In this document: in pieces, positions 6,482-12,701 of the stretch
Position numbering within the stretch: position 1 is the first letter of the stretch
How the letters are laid out: each line of letters opens with the position of its first letter
Assembly (NCBI GenBank): GCA_016184205.1
Contig: JACPDD010000033.1
Location: forward strand, 1 to 12,701
Length of the DNA stretch: 12,701 nt
From: Candidatus Levyibacteriota bacterium
GTDB lineage: Bacteria > Patescibacteriota > Microgenomatia > Levybacterales > UBA12049
Direction of reading: 5' to 3'
Notes under the pieces: model-generated
What the model saw: only the letters and a program-made list of their open reading frames with translations
Databases searched by the model: none
Told to the model about the DNA's origin: nothing
Made by a program: the position numbers and the translations under genes

Positions 6482-7630
6482 ATGAGGAAATTTTTTACTT
6501 CGGAATCTGTCACTGAAGGCCACCCGGATAAGATTTGCGATCAAATTGCAGATGCGGTTTTAGATGCAGTTTTAAAAGACGACCCCAATGGTGCTTGCTG
6601 CTGCGAGGTATTCACCACAACAGGACTTGTTGTTGTTGGCGGAGAAATTACTACAAAGACCTATGTTGATATCCAAAAGGTGGTCCGGGATGTGTTAAGA
6701 GATATTGGCTACACCAATGCAGACTTTGGAATAGACTATAAAAGTTGCTCGGTCGTAAACGTAATTCACGAGCAAAGCCAAGATATAGCTCAAGGAGAAA
6801 ATCCTAAAAAAGCACTCCATAAAGCACAGGGAGCTGGAGACCAGGGAATGATGGTGGGATACGCTTGCAGGGAAACACCCGAACTTATGCCTCTTCCTAT
6901 TATGCTTGCCCACAAGATGGCAAAACGTCTTGCAGAGGTGAGAAAAAAGAAAATAATCCCATATCTTAGACCGGACGGAAAAACTCAGGTTACAATTGAG
7001 TATATTGATGATAAGCCGGTTGGAATTGAAACAGTTGTTGTTGCTGCACAGCATGATGACGTAGTTCCCTACAGAAAAATACGAACAGATATCATAAAGC
7101 ATGTTATAAGGCCTACTTGCGGAGATTTACTAAGCAGCAAGGCAAAGATCTACGTAAATGAGACAGGAAAATTTGTGACTGGAGGACCCCAAGGCGATAC
7201 AGGAGTAACAGGAAGAAAGATAATTGTAGATACATACGGTGGGATGGCTCGTCACGGCGGCGGAGCGTTCAGCGGAAAAGTACCAAATAAGCAAGACAGA
7301 AGCGGTGCCTATATGGCACGTTACATAGCCAAAAATGTTGTAGCAGCTAGGCTCGCTGATAAATGTGAGGTGCAACTGGCGTACGCAATTGGCTATCCGG
7401 AACCTGTGTCTGTGCATGTAACAACTTTTGGAACTGGAAAAGTAGATGATGAAATAATTGAAATGGCAATTAGAAGTGTATTTGACATGACGCCTTCCGG
7501 AATTATTAAATCTTTAAATCTTAAGCGTCCAATTTACCGTCCCACGGCGACTTACGGCCACTTTGGGAGGAACGAATTCCCCTGGGAAAAAACAGACAAG
7601 GTCGCAGCGCTTAGCAAATTCGCAAAGTAG
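6482..7630 (+). CDS. metK: S-adenosylmethionine synthetase
   Basis: Makes S-adenosylmethionine from methionine and ATP. At 382 residues it has the usual bacterial length. Motifs in order: TEGHPDKICDQIAD (11-24, with His14, Asp16 and Lys17), GAGDQGMMVGYA (117-128, the ATP-binding hexapeptide), GGPQGDTGVTGRKIIVDTYG (234-253), the P-loop-like HGGGAFSGK (258-266), then NKQDRSGAYMARY, and PTATYGHFGR near the end. Compared with the common SGKDPTKVDRS the sequence reads SGKVPNKQDRS, so an Asp next to the P-loop lysine is Val here; the lysines and the later Asp remain. The ATG at 6482 is 5 bases after cca with no Shine-Dalgarno match. As MetK is normally essential and sole, this gene should be useful for placing the left part taxonomically. 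Confidence 0.97.
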   Translation: MRKFFTSESVTEGHPDKICDQIADAVLDAVLKDDPNGACCCEVFTTTGLVVVGGEITTKTYVDIQKVVRDVLRDIGYTNADFGIDYKSCSVVNVIHEQSQDIAQGENPKKALHKAQGAGDQGMMVGYACRETPELMPLPIMLAHKMAKRLAEVRKKKIIPYLRPDGKTQVTIEYIDDKPVGIETVVVAAQHDDVVPYRKIRTDIIKHVIRPTCGDLLSSKAKIYVNETGKFVTGGPQGDTGVTGRKIIVDTYGGMARHGGGAFSGKVPNKQDRSGAYMARYIAKNVVAARLADKCEVQLAYAIGYPEPVSVHVTTFGTGKVDDEIIEMAIRSVFDMTPSGIIKSLNLKRPIYRPTATYGHFGRNEFPWEKTDKVAALSKFAK

Positions 7631-7636
7631 TATAAT
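7631..7636 (+). promoter_or_regulatory. -10 box before yqeY, leaderless configuration
   Basis: A perfect TATAAT directly follows the metK stop codon, six bases before the GTG at 7643. No convincing -35 lies at 16-18 bases. An AAAGAG abuts the GTG but is too close to serve as a normal ribosome binding site. Confidence 0.4.
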
Positions 7637-7642
7637 AAAGAG

Positions 7643-8089
7643 GTGAAAGAGAAACTTCAGGAGCAGCTAAAGCAGAGCATGCTTGCAAAGGATGAACTTA
7701 GAACCTCGGTTCTGCGCCTCCTTCTTTCCGCAATTAATTATTATGAAATCAACAAAGGCGGCGCAGGGTACAGTGCAACAGATGAAGATGTTTTATCTGT
7801 TATTGGAAGTCAAGTAAAACAGCGGAAAGACTCAATTGAGCAATATACAAATGCCGCAAGGACTGAGCTTGCGGATAAAGAAAAGGCAGAGTTAAAAATT
7901 CTCGAGGCCTATTTACCTGAGCAAATGAGCGAGGGAGAAGTATCGAAATTAGTAGATGAAGCAGTTGCACAAACAGGGGCTACGTCGATGAACGATATGG
8001 GAAAAGTTATGGGAGCGCTGATGCCAAGAGTAAAAGGCCGCGCCGACGGAACAATAGTATCTAATCTCGTAAAATCCAAACTCTCCTAG
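7643..8089 (+). CDS. yqeY: GatB/YqeY domain-containing protein
   Basis: A stand-alone homologue of the tRNA-binding C-terminal tail of GatB, the amidotransferase subunit that converts Asp-tRNA-Asn or Glu-tRNA-Gln to amide forms. The precise role of the free-standing protein is not established. At 148 residues it is the normal length. Typical features are the N-terminal helix (KLQEQLKQSMLAKDELRTSV), VLRLLLSAI, QVKQRKDSIEQY, ILEAYLPEQMSEGEV (typical 'YLPxQLSexE'), and the C-terminal GKVMGALMPRVKGRADG, which matches the family's 'MGxvMxxlmpkvkGraDG'. The start is GTG at 7643; the next Met is 13 residues in and would lose the conserved helix. The gene lies 12 bases after metK and converges on the next gene with a 5-base gap. 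Confidence 0.93.
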   Translation: MKEKLQEQLKQSMLAKDELRTSVLRLLLSAINYYEINKGGAGYSATDEDVLSVIGSQVKQRKDSIEQYTNAARTELADKEKAELKILEAYLPEQMSEGEVSKLVDEAVAQTGATSMNDMGKVMGALMPRVKGRADGTIVSNLVKSKLS

Positions 8090-8094
8090 CTTAA

Positions 8095-8544
8095 TTACTC
8101 GAATACAAACCACCCGAGGTAAGTCATCGAACCAAACTTAACACCAGCTTGACCATTCTGTATCATCTGCTCCATACTAGGCGCCGATGTGTCAGAAATA
8201 TAAACATTGGGCCGTTGCTCCTTTTGCTTGCCAAAAAATTTGCGCCTGGCTAAATTTTCATTATTGGCATTTACTTCTGGTTCCTCACAACCTTTCTCTT
8301 TGCGTATTAAAGTAGCAATAATTTGGTTATCGTCATAATAAATAAACAGTCCTAGAATATGCTCTTCCGTTGAAAGATCTCTAATAAATTCAGCTAAGCC
8401 TACTACGCCACTTTGCTCTATGTGTCCATAAATATCGTTTTCTAAACTTCTAACCTCTGCTCTTTTTATAAGAAGAACTGGATACGCGCCAGGAGCATTT
8501 TCTACCAATTTATAAAAAGGCTTTGCCGGCTCTTTGTCTGCCAT
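8095..8544 (-). CDS. Hypothetical protein, 149 residues
   Basis: I do not recognise a family. The protein is soluble-looking with no signal peptide or membrane helix. An alternating N-terminal part (FYKLVENAPGAYPVLLIKRA, then EHILGLFIYYDDNQIIATLI) suggests a small alpha/beta fold, perhaps a sensor-type domain. A charged linker (KEKGCEEPEVNANNENLARR, KFFGKQKEQRP) separates it from a C-terminal segment ending MTYLGWFVFE. It starts at the ATG at 8544, 14 bases after the secF stop on the same strand. A perfect TATAAT lies between them, so it may be transcribed with secDF or from its own leaderless promoter. A link to protein export is suggested only by adjacency. Confidence 0.7.
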   Translation of the reverse strand: MADKEPAKPFYKLVENAPGAYPVLLIKRAEVRSLENDIYGHIEQSGVVGLAEFIRDLSTEEHILGLFIYYDDNQIIATLIRKEKGCEEPEVNANNENLARRKFFGKQKEQRPNVYISDTSAPSMEQMIQNGQAGVKFGSMTYLGWFVFE

Positions 8545-8552
8545 AAGAAGGA

Positions 8553-8558
8553 ATTATA
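8553..8558 (-). promoter_or_regulatory. -10 box before the 8544 gene, leaderless configuration
   Basis: On the minus strand a perfect TATAAT (8558-8553) lies just after the secF stop and eight bases before the ATG at 8544. A possible -35 (TTTGAA) at 16 bases is weak and is inside the secF end. Confidence 0.4.
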
Positions 8559-9455
8559 TCAAACTTTTCTTCTTTTCAAACTCCACTCGTGCCATAAAAC
8601 TAAAAGTGGGGAGGCGTTGAAGATTGAGGAGTAAGTTCCTGAAATGATTCCAACCAAAAGAGCTACTATAAACCATTTTATTGACTGCCCACCGAAAAGA
8701 AGCATTGCGGATAAAACTAAAACAACTGTAAGCGAGGTGTTAAGTGAACGGTCAAGGGTTTGAAGAATTGATTCATTGACAACTTTTTGAAAAGATATCC
8801 CTGGAGCTCTTTTTAGATTTTCTCTAATTCTGTCAAAAACTACAATTGTGTCATGTACTGAAAATCCAATAATAGTTAAGAGCGCGGTTACAAACATAGA
8901 GTTTATCTCAACATCCAGGAAATGCCCAAGTACTGCAAACACTCCAACAACCACCAATACATCATGGATTAATGCCCCAATTGCACAAACTCCAAACCTA
9001 AAGGAGCTTGCAGGTTTTGGGACGCTTCTAAAAGCCCAGGTTATATAAAGGATTATCAAAATTGATGCAATAGCTAATGCCTTTACTGCGTTCTGTGTAA
9101 TTTCTGCCCCAATTGTGGGCCCTATTGTGTCAAATTCTTCCTGTTTTACTTTAAACTCGGAAAGACCCCTTAACAACTCCTCATCCTGCTTTTGCGCTAG
9201 CACATCTGTACGAACCGTTATGATGTTTCTTAAGACTTGAGCGCTATGAATTTTAACCCCAACTTCCGAAAGCTCCTTTTTGACCGCAGATATATGCTTC
9301 TGTTCAACCCTATCAGGGAATGAAAGGGCAAGTCTGGACCCTCCTGTAAAGTCTATTGACAAATTAAGACCCCAAAGCATAAGCGCTATGAGACCCGGTA
9401 CCATTACCAGAAGTGAAATTGCAAAATAAATATATTTCCTACCTATTATGTCCAT
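8559..9455 (-). CDS. secF: Protein translocase subunit SecF
   Basis: Membrane subunit of the SecDF complex that uses the proton gradient to help SecYEG-exported proteins leave the membrane. In 298 residues there are six membrane segments: TM1 near residues 7-30 followed by the hallmark SIDFTGGS, a periplasmic-type domain of about 80 residues, GPTIGAEITQNAV leading into TM2, then TM3-TM6. Conserved elements include ALIHDVLVVVGVFAVLG, TIIGFSVHDTIVVFDRIREN and SLNTSLTVVLV. The protein ends in the basic tail SLKRRKV. The ATG at 9455 lies inside the secD end (17-base overlap), indicating translational coupling in the bacterial secD-secF order. Its sequence and position are consistent with the bacterial part of the window. 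Confidence 0.95.
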   Translation of the reverse strand: MDIIGRKYIYFAISLLVMVPGLIALMLWGLNLSIDFTGGSRLALSFPDRVEQKHISAVKKELSEVGVKIHSAQVLRNIITVRTDVLAQKQDEELLRGLSEFKVKQEEFDTIGPTIGAEITQNAVKALAIASILIILYITWAFRSVPKPASSFRFGVCAIGALIHDVLVVVGVFAVLGHFLDVEINSMFVTALLTIIGFSVHDTIVVFDRIRENLKRAPGISFQKVVNESILQTLDRSLNTSLTVVLVLSAMLLFGGQSIKWFIVALLVGIISGTYSSIFNASPLLVLWHEWSLKRRKV

Positions 9456-10596
9456 ATAAAAACCTTAAAAATGTTCTGGTAACTACAATTGCGGAAAACA
9501 TAGAAACCATTACTCCAATAGCCAAAACTAAGGCAAACCCCCTTACGGCTCCTGTTCCAAACTGGTAAAGAATAAGGCTTGTTATAAGAGTTGAGATGTT
9601 TGAGTCTCTAATAGAACTCCAGGCTCTTGTAAAACCAAGTTCCACAACTGTCTGTGGGCTTTTCCCAAGACGGACTTCTTCCTTCATTCTCTCAAAAATT
9701 AAAATATTAGCATCAACTGCCATGCCAACAGAAAGAACAAAGCCTGCAATTCCTGAGAGAGTGAGGGTTATGCCATAAGGAGTAAGGTTTGAGAGCTTAA
9801 ATATTGCCAGAGTTAAAATTACATATAGAAAAAGCGCCAGGTTTGCAACTAGGCCATTTTTTCCGTATAGAGCACTCATAAAGAAGATTATTGATATAAA
9901 ACCTATGATGCCCGCAAAAATACTTTTCTGGAGCGCATCCCTTCCTAGGGTCGGCCCAACTGTATGCTCTTCAAGTAAAACTAAGGGCACAGGTAGAGCT
10001 CCGGCATTTAGTTGAGTGCTTAAGGCCTGGGCAGTTTCTGTTGTAAATCCTCCTTCAATAACTGCATCTCCACCAACAATTTTTTGATTAACAACAGGGG
10101 TTGACAAAATCTCACCATCCAGAACAATCGCAAGAACCTTATTAAGGTTTCTCTCTGTAATGTCTGCAAATTTCTTTGAGCCTTCACTTGTAAAAACGAG
10201 CTGAACTTGAGGACTGCCTGTATTAGGATCAAATACAACGCTTGTGTTTCTCAAATCTTTACCGCCTAAATCGGTTTTTTTAAGTGATATATTGCTAGTA
10301 TCGCCAACTAAACTTTGTTTAGCCTGTTCTATTCCTTTATATCTAACTATCACGTTGTTTTCTTTTAATTCAACATCATAATCTTTATCTAATTCGTAAT
10401 TAACAGTAATTGAATTATCACTAGATATCATTCTATTAAGTAATAAAGCAACATCTTTTGCATAAAAATCCGCCTTAAAATCGACAAAAACATCTTTATC
10501 GGGAGATTTGAAAGAATCTATTTTATAATAAAGAATTAAAAAAACAGCTATAGCCAAAACTACCCAGAAATATTTTATTAATACTTGACTATCCAT
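9439..10596 (-). CDS. secD: SecD-like chimera: DPANN-type N-terminus fused to bacterial SecD C-terminal part
   Basis: 385 residues from the ATG at 10596; a TTG three codons upstream is the only other option. Counting from that TTG, residues ~111-388 are ordinary bacterial SecD: TDLGGKDLRNTSVVFDPNTG, STQLNAGALPVPLVLLEEHT, VGPTLGRDALQKSI, then membrane segments with GIAGFVLSVGMAVDANILIF and ERMKEEVRLGKS. Residues ~1-108 do not match SecD. The expected LGLDLxGG after TM1 and the RVNxxGVxEP segment of the first periplasmic domain are absent. Instead there is one hydrophobic helix (8-27) and a short domain (DFYAKDVALLLNRM, VNYELDKDYDVELKENN) like small anchored proteins of Woesearchaeota-type genomes, which fits the neighbouring genes to the right. 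Composition also drops in GC there. Most likely two contigs were wrongly joined in frame; a real fusion would be remarkable. Confidence 0.8.
   Translation of the reverse strand: MDSQVLIKYFWVVLAIAVFLILYYKIDSFKSPDKDVFVDFKADFYAKDVALLLNRMISSDNSITVNYELDKDYDVELKENNVIVRYKGIEQAKQSLVGDTSNISLKKTDLGGKDLRNTSVVFDPNTGSPQVQLVFTSEGSKKFADITERNLNKVLAIVLDGEILSTPVVNQKIVGGDAVIEGGFTTETAQALSTQLNAGALPVPLVLLEEHTVGPTLGRDALQKSIFAGIIGFISIIFFMSALYGKNGLVANLALFLYVILTLAIFKLSNLTPYGITLTLSGIAGFVLSVGMAVDANILIFERMKEEVRLGKSPQTVVELGFTRAWSSIRDSNISTLITSLILYQFGTGAVRGFALVLAIGVMVSMFSAIVVTRTFLRFLYGHNR
10260..10350. other. Probable junction between bacterial and archaeal-type sequence
   Basis: SecD homology fades at about residue 111 (base ~10275) beside a run of seven T/A (10275-10281). 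Hand-counted 60-base lines give 28 and 23 G+C at 9721 and 10201 against 13, 17, 14 and 9 at 10381, 10441, 10621 and 11761, though one right-side line (12001) has 24. Gene style also changes: leaderless starts to the left, a GGTGA ribosome binding site and Cys-rich anchored proteins to the right. The exact breakpoint cannot be fixed by eye. Confidence 0.65.
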
Positions 10597-10614
10597 AAAA
10601 AACAAAATATCTTT

Positions 10615-11289
10615 TTACTTTATAAATATAGTCTTTCCTTCTTTTCTTAAGATTAAAAGAAAAGATTCTGTACTTGTAAGAATCGGATCATTCAACATAA
10701 TAAAATAATGTTTAGGATTAATTTCAGAATCTTCAGTTTTAATACCTAATCCATTATATCTCTTAATGGTATCTTTATCTCTGTAGATTTTACCCTCTAT
10801 CTTTTCTATTTCATTGAAAGTTACACATTGTAAACTGTTAGTTTCACAAAATAAGTATATGTTGTCTAAATCAATTTTTTCCTGGCTTTGTTTGATTTTA
10901 CACTTACAAATACAGGCTTTATCATCACAGACATTTGGTTTATTAACACTTCTTATTGTAGAATATGCAACACCACCAGAGAGACCACCAGGAGATTTTT
11001 GTCTGGGAACGCCAAGCAACATACCACTAACGTCTAATCCCTTACTCTCTTTATCAAAACCAACCAAGAAAACGCTAGGCTCAAGATAAAATTGAATTAT
11101 ATTAGAAACACTTTCTTCATATTTATTAATCTCATCAAAAACGGTTACAGGGGTTCCTCGCTCTTTATCACTATTAGGAATAAATATACCAACAAATTTA
11201 ACTATTACAAAAATTATTAAAACTGCAAAGGCAATTCCTACTACTAAACCAATCAAACCCTGTAATGTAGTAAAATCTCCTTTCTTCAT
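10615..11289 (-). CDS. Hypothetical membrane-anchored, Cys-rich protein (DPANN-archaeal type)
   Basis: 224 residues beginning MKKGDFTTLQ, then a long hydrophobic helix (about 11-37) that would anchor the rest outside the cell. The outer part carries six cysteines (121, 126, 128, 130, 148, 155), five of them in a pattern CDDKACICKCK ... FCET that recurs, as I recall, in small secreted proteins of Woesearchaeota and Pacearchaeota genomes and probably forms disulfides. It ends in a basic beta-like tail (LILRKEGKTIFIK). No enzyme motif is visible. The start is ATG 11289, preceded by very AT-rich DNA without a clear Shine-Dalgarno sequence. It runs in the same direction as its two right-hand neighbours and ends 18 bases before the ATG of the SecD-like chimera, as in an operon of anchored proteins. 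Function unknown. Confidence 0.75.
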   Translation of the reverse strand: MKKGDFTTLQGLIGLVVGIAFAVLIIFVIVKFVGIFIPNSDKERGTPVTVFDEINKYEESVSNIIQFYLEPSVFLVGFDKESKGLDVSGMLLGVPRQKSPGGLSGGVAYSTIRSVNKPNVCDDKACICKCKIKQSQEKIDLDNIYLFCETNSLQCVTFNEIEKIEGKIYRDKDTIKRYNGLGIKTEDSEINPKHYFIMLNDPILTSTESFLLILRKEGKTIFIK

Positions 11290-11332
11290 ATATTAAAATA
11301 AAAGAATAAGAATATTTAATTATTGTGTTTTA

Positions 11333-11740
11333 TCAAAAATCACCTGGATTGCCCCCAGGACATATAGGTTTACCTTCATCATCATTACAAGAAACACCTA
11401 TAGTAGAGCCACTACAATAATATTTAACTGTAGTACCACCGCTACCAACATCAACATTACCATCATTATCAAGATCCATACTAAAAGGTTGTTTACAATA
11501 TGCAGATGTTCCTCTTATTGCGGCCGGAAAAGACCTAGCTTGTTCACATCTCTGCCTACAAGTTTCAATAGCTAAATTCCTATCAGTTCCAGCAGTAGTT
11601 CCATAAAATATACTTCTTATACTCTTGCTTAAACTAGAAGTTCCACCTAAGAAAAATACAGCAACAACAATTAAAACTATAACCAACAAAATTATAACAA
11701 TTAAAGTGTTTAAACTTAATTCTTGACCTTTTTTATTCAT
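11333..11740 (-). CDS. Archaeal pilin-like protein with class III signal peptide
   Basis: 135 residues. The N-terminus MNKKGQELSLNT followed by a ~20-residue hydrophobic stretch (13-32) is the archaeal class III (type IV pilin/archaellin-like) signal. A FlaK/PibD-type peptidase would be expected to cut between Gly5 and Gln6, leaving the hydrophobic helix as an assembly or anchoring element. The remainder has six cysteines (61, 65, 82, 109, 118, 127), expected to form disulfides outside the cell. It also has DLDNDGNVD (89-97), which resembles a DxDxDG calcium loop of the dockerin/EF-hand kind. Such N-termini are very common in Woesearchaeota-like genomes and not expected beside CPR housekeeping genes. 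The ATG at 11740 is preceded by AGGTGA at good spacing. Whether it builds a filament or is a lone surface protein is open. Confidence 0.85.
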   Translation of the reverse strand: MNKKGQELSLNTLIVIILLVIVLIVVAVFFLGGTSSLSKSIRSIFYGTTAGTDRNLAIETCRQRCEQARSFPAAIRGTSAYCKQPFSMDLDNDGNVDVGSGGTTVKYYCSGSTIGVSCNDDEGKPICPGGNPGDF

Positions 11741-11744
11741 TATA

Positions 11745-11750
11745 TCACCT
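11745..11750 (-). promoter_or_regulatory. Shine-Dalgarno AGGTGA before the pilin-like gene
   Basis: On the minus strand AGGTGA (11750-11745) followed by TATA places the ATG at 11740 at normal spacing. GGTGA is the usual archaeal core and fixes this start. It is the only convincing ribosome binding site in the window and contrasts with the left-side genes. Confidence 0.65.
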
Positions 11751-11797
11751 TTTTGTTTAATTTTATATATTTTCTCTTATTTATAAAATTTTTGGAT

Positions 11798-12701
11798 TTA
11801 TTTCCATATAATTGCATAACTAACCAGGTCCTTCTGCTCCCTCCAAACAAAACTAATTCCAAAGTCTTTACAGTAATCTGGACTATTTTCAACCAAAATT
11901 CCAGAACCGCTAGTACTACCTTGCATTTTAAATTCACAGTACGGCGGAACTATTTCACTTAATTCAGTAAGAGGAATTGGTCTAAACAATACAGTAACAA
12001 GAGCAGTCACGCCATTAGCATCTTCAAAATCAACATAAACCGTTATTCCACTATACCCTTTCTTCAGGGCAGTTCTTGATATAGGAGAACTTTTAATCCC
12101 TTTATCAGTCTCTGCAACTACCAAAGGATATAATTCAAATGAACCAGCCTTCATACCACTCTTGGTCTCTTCCATTACATTCATTTCAAAATCTTTAATA
12201 TCTTCGTGGTAAAGATAATCTTTATAGTTATCGTCAAATTTAGTCCTCATATCACGATATTTAGATAAATACTCTTTTTTTGTATTGGTGGTTTTTGCCA
12301 ATAATCTCGCAAACCAATAGTAAGAATAAGCGAGAAATCTTTTTTCACGCTCATTGACGGTATCCTTAATCTGTATATTTGTAGCACGAGTATAGTAACC
12401 AGAGGAATCTCTCCTATATGCGCCTGCTTTATTAGAATCAGTACTACTTATTTTATCAGCTCTAGTTTCGTATAAATCAGCGCAGTAAAGTAAAATAACA
12501 ATTTTATTTGCGCCACTACATAATTTCACCGCTTCCTGATCAAATTTGTCACTATTTAAAATTTCAGCAAACCTTCTAGCATCAGAATTAGGATATTCCT
12601 TTCTTAATTTTTCTAAAGTGCCAGTATCCAGGTTTGTTTTATATTGTTTATATAACCCATCTGCTTTTTCTTCATCACCTGTTTGTTTTTTAGCTAAGTT
12701 A
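11798..12701 (-). CDS. Hypothetical DPANN-type protein, partial (open to right edge)
   Basis: The frame runs off the right edge: 57 further codons lie upstream of the first internal GTG (12529), so at least 300 residues belong to one protein. The visible N-terminal region is helical and TPR-like: KADGLYKQYKTNL, LEKLRKEYPNSDARRFAEIL (pattern of tetratricopeptide linkers) and YSYYWFARLLAKTTNTKKEY. The C-terminal 120 residues are beta-rich (GYSGITVYVDFEDANGVTAL, VTVLFRPIPLTELSEIV) with two cysteines (YCEFKMQ and YCKDFG) and end SYAIIWK. No catalytic motif is seen and no membrane helix is in the visible part; a signal or anchor could lie beyond the edge. A role as an extracellular or membrane-attached structural protein fits the neighbours but is inference. 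Confidence 0.75.
   Translation of the reverse strand, partial: NLAKKQTGDEEKADGLYKQYKTNLDTGTLEKLRKEYPNSDARRFAEILNSDKFDQEAVKLCSGANKIVILLYCADLYETRADKISSTDSNKAGAYRRDSSGYYTRATNIQIKDTVNEREKRFLAYSYYWFARLLAKTTNTKKEYLSKYRDMRTKFDDNYKDYLYHEDIKDFEMNVMEETKSGMKAGSFELYPLVVAETDKGIKSSPISRTALKKGYSGITVYVDFEDANGVTALVTVLFRPIPLTELSEIVPPYCEFKMQGSTSGSGILVENSPDYCKDFGISFVWREQKDLVSYAIIWK

Noticed and set aside
6482..7630. MetK Asp-to-Val change beside the P-loop lysine as a loss of function
   Set aside because: The catalytic lysines, the following Asp and all other signature motifs are intact, so inactivation is not supported; it is noted only in the gene entry.
7631..7645. AAAGAG before the yqeY GTG as a Shine-Dalgarno sequence
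   Set aside because: It directly touches the start codon, leaving no spacing for ribosome positioning. The TATAAT just before it explains the sequence better.
9439..10596. SecD as a naturally short, divergent CPR SecD
   Set aside because: Length alone could allow it, but the missing SecD hallmarks, the specific likeness of the N-terminus to the right-hand proteins and the coincident composition change all point to one breakpoint.
1..12701. CRISPR array, tRNA or rRNA gene, transposase, toxin-antitoxin or defence locus
   Set aside because: I looked for regularly spaced repeats, cloverleaf-like segments, transposase motifs and typical small gene pairs and saw none. The tandem heptamers in recJ have no spacers and are not a CRISPR array.

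Overview
The window reads as two different genomes joined inside one gene. Bases 1 to about 10,280 look like a Candidate Phyla Radiation (Patescibacteria) bacterium, probably of the Microgenomates type. The signs are dense packing, little Shine-Dalgarno signal, an archaeal-type AspRS without the bacterial GAD insertion, standard bacterial MetK, RecJ, CCA enzyme and SecF, and a left-edge protein of a style I associate with Microgenomates. From about 10,280 to the right end the sequence is on the whole more AT-rich and encodes proteins of a DPANN-archaeal type (Woesearchaeota or Pacearchaeota-like). These include a pilin-like protein with an archaeal class III signal peptide and a GGTGA ribosome binding site. 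The phylum assignments come from motif recognition, not from a search.

Layout. 3-623 (+): end of a secreted or anchored CPR protein, open to the left. 598-1575 (-): S11 D-Ala-D-Ala carboxypeptidase. 1538-2811 (-): aspartyl-tRNA synthetase split into two frames by an apparent deletion. 2840-2957: divergent promoters sharing one -35 palindrome, then a leader hairpin. 2958-3347 (+): disordered basic protein. 3359-5083 (-): RecJ carrying three insertions built from heptanucleotide repeats. 5100-6476 (+): CCA-adding enzyme, divergent from recJ across 16 bp. 6482-7630 (+): MetK. 7643-8089 (+): YqeY. 8095-8544 (-): unknown small protein. 8559-9455 (-): SecF. 9439-10596 (-): a SecD-like ORF whose first ~108 residues are DPANN-like and whose remainder is bacterial SecD. 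10615-11289, 11333-11740 and 11798-12701 (-): three DPANN-like secreted or membrane-anchored proteins, the last open to the right.

The bacterial part is a housekeeping stretch covering tRNA charging and maturation, methyl-donor synthesis, DNA repair, wall trimming and protein export. At five starts a -10 box lies 6-8 bases before the start codon, which suggests leaderless mRNAs. The most important observations are the bacterial/archaeal junction in secD, the broken aspS, the heptamer insertions in recJ and the shared-35 divergent promoter. I saw no defence system, CRISPR array, tRNA, rRNA or transposase. No gap between genes exceeds about 150 bases.
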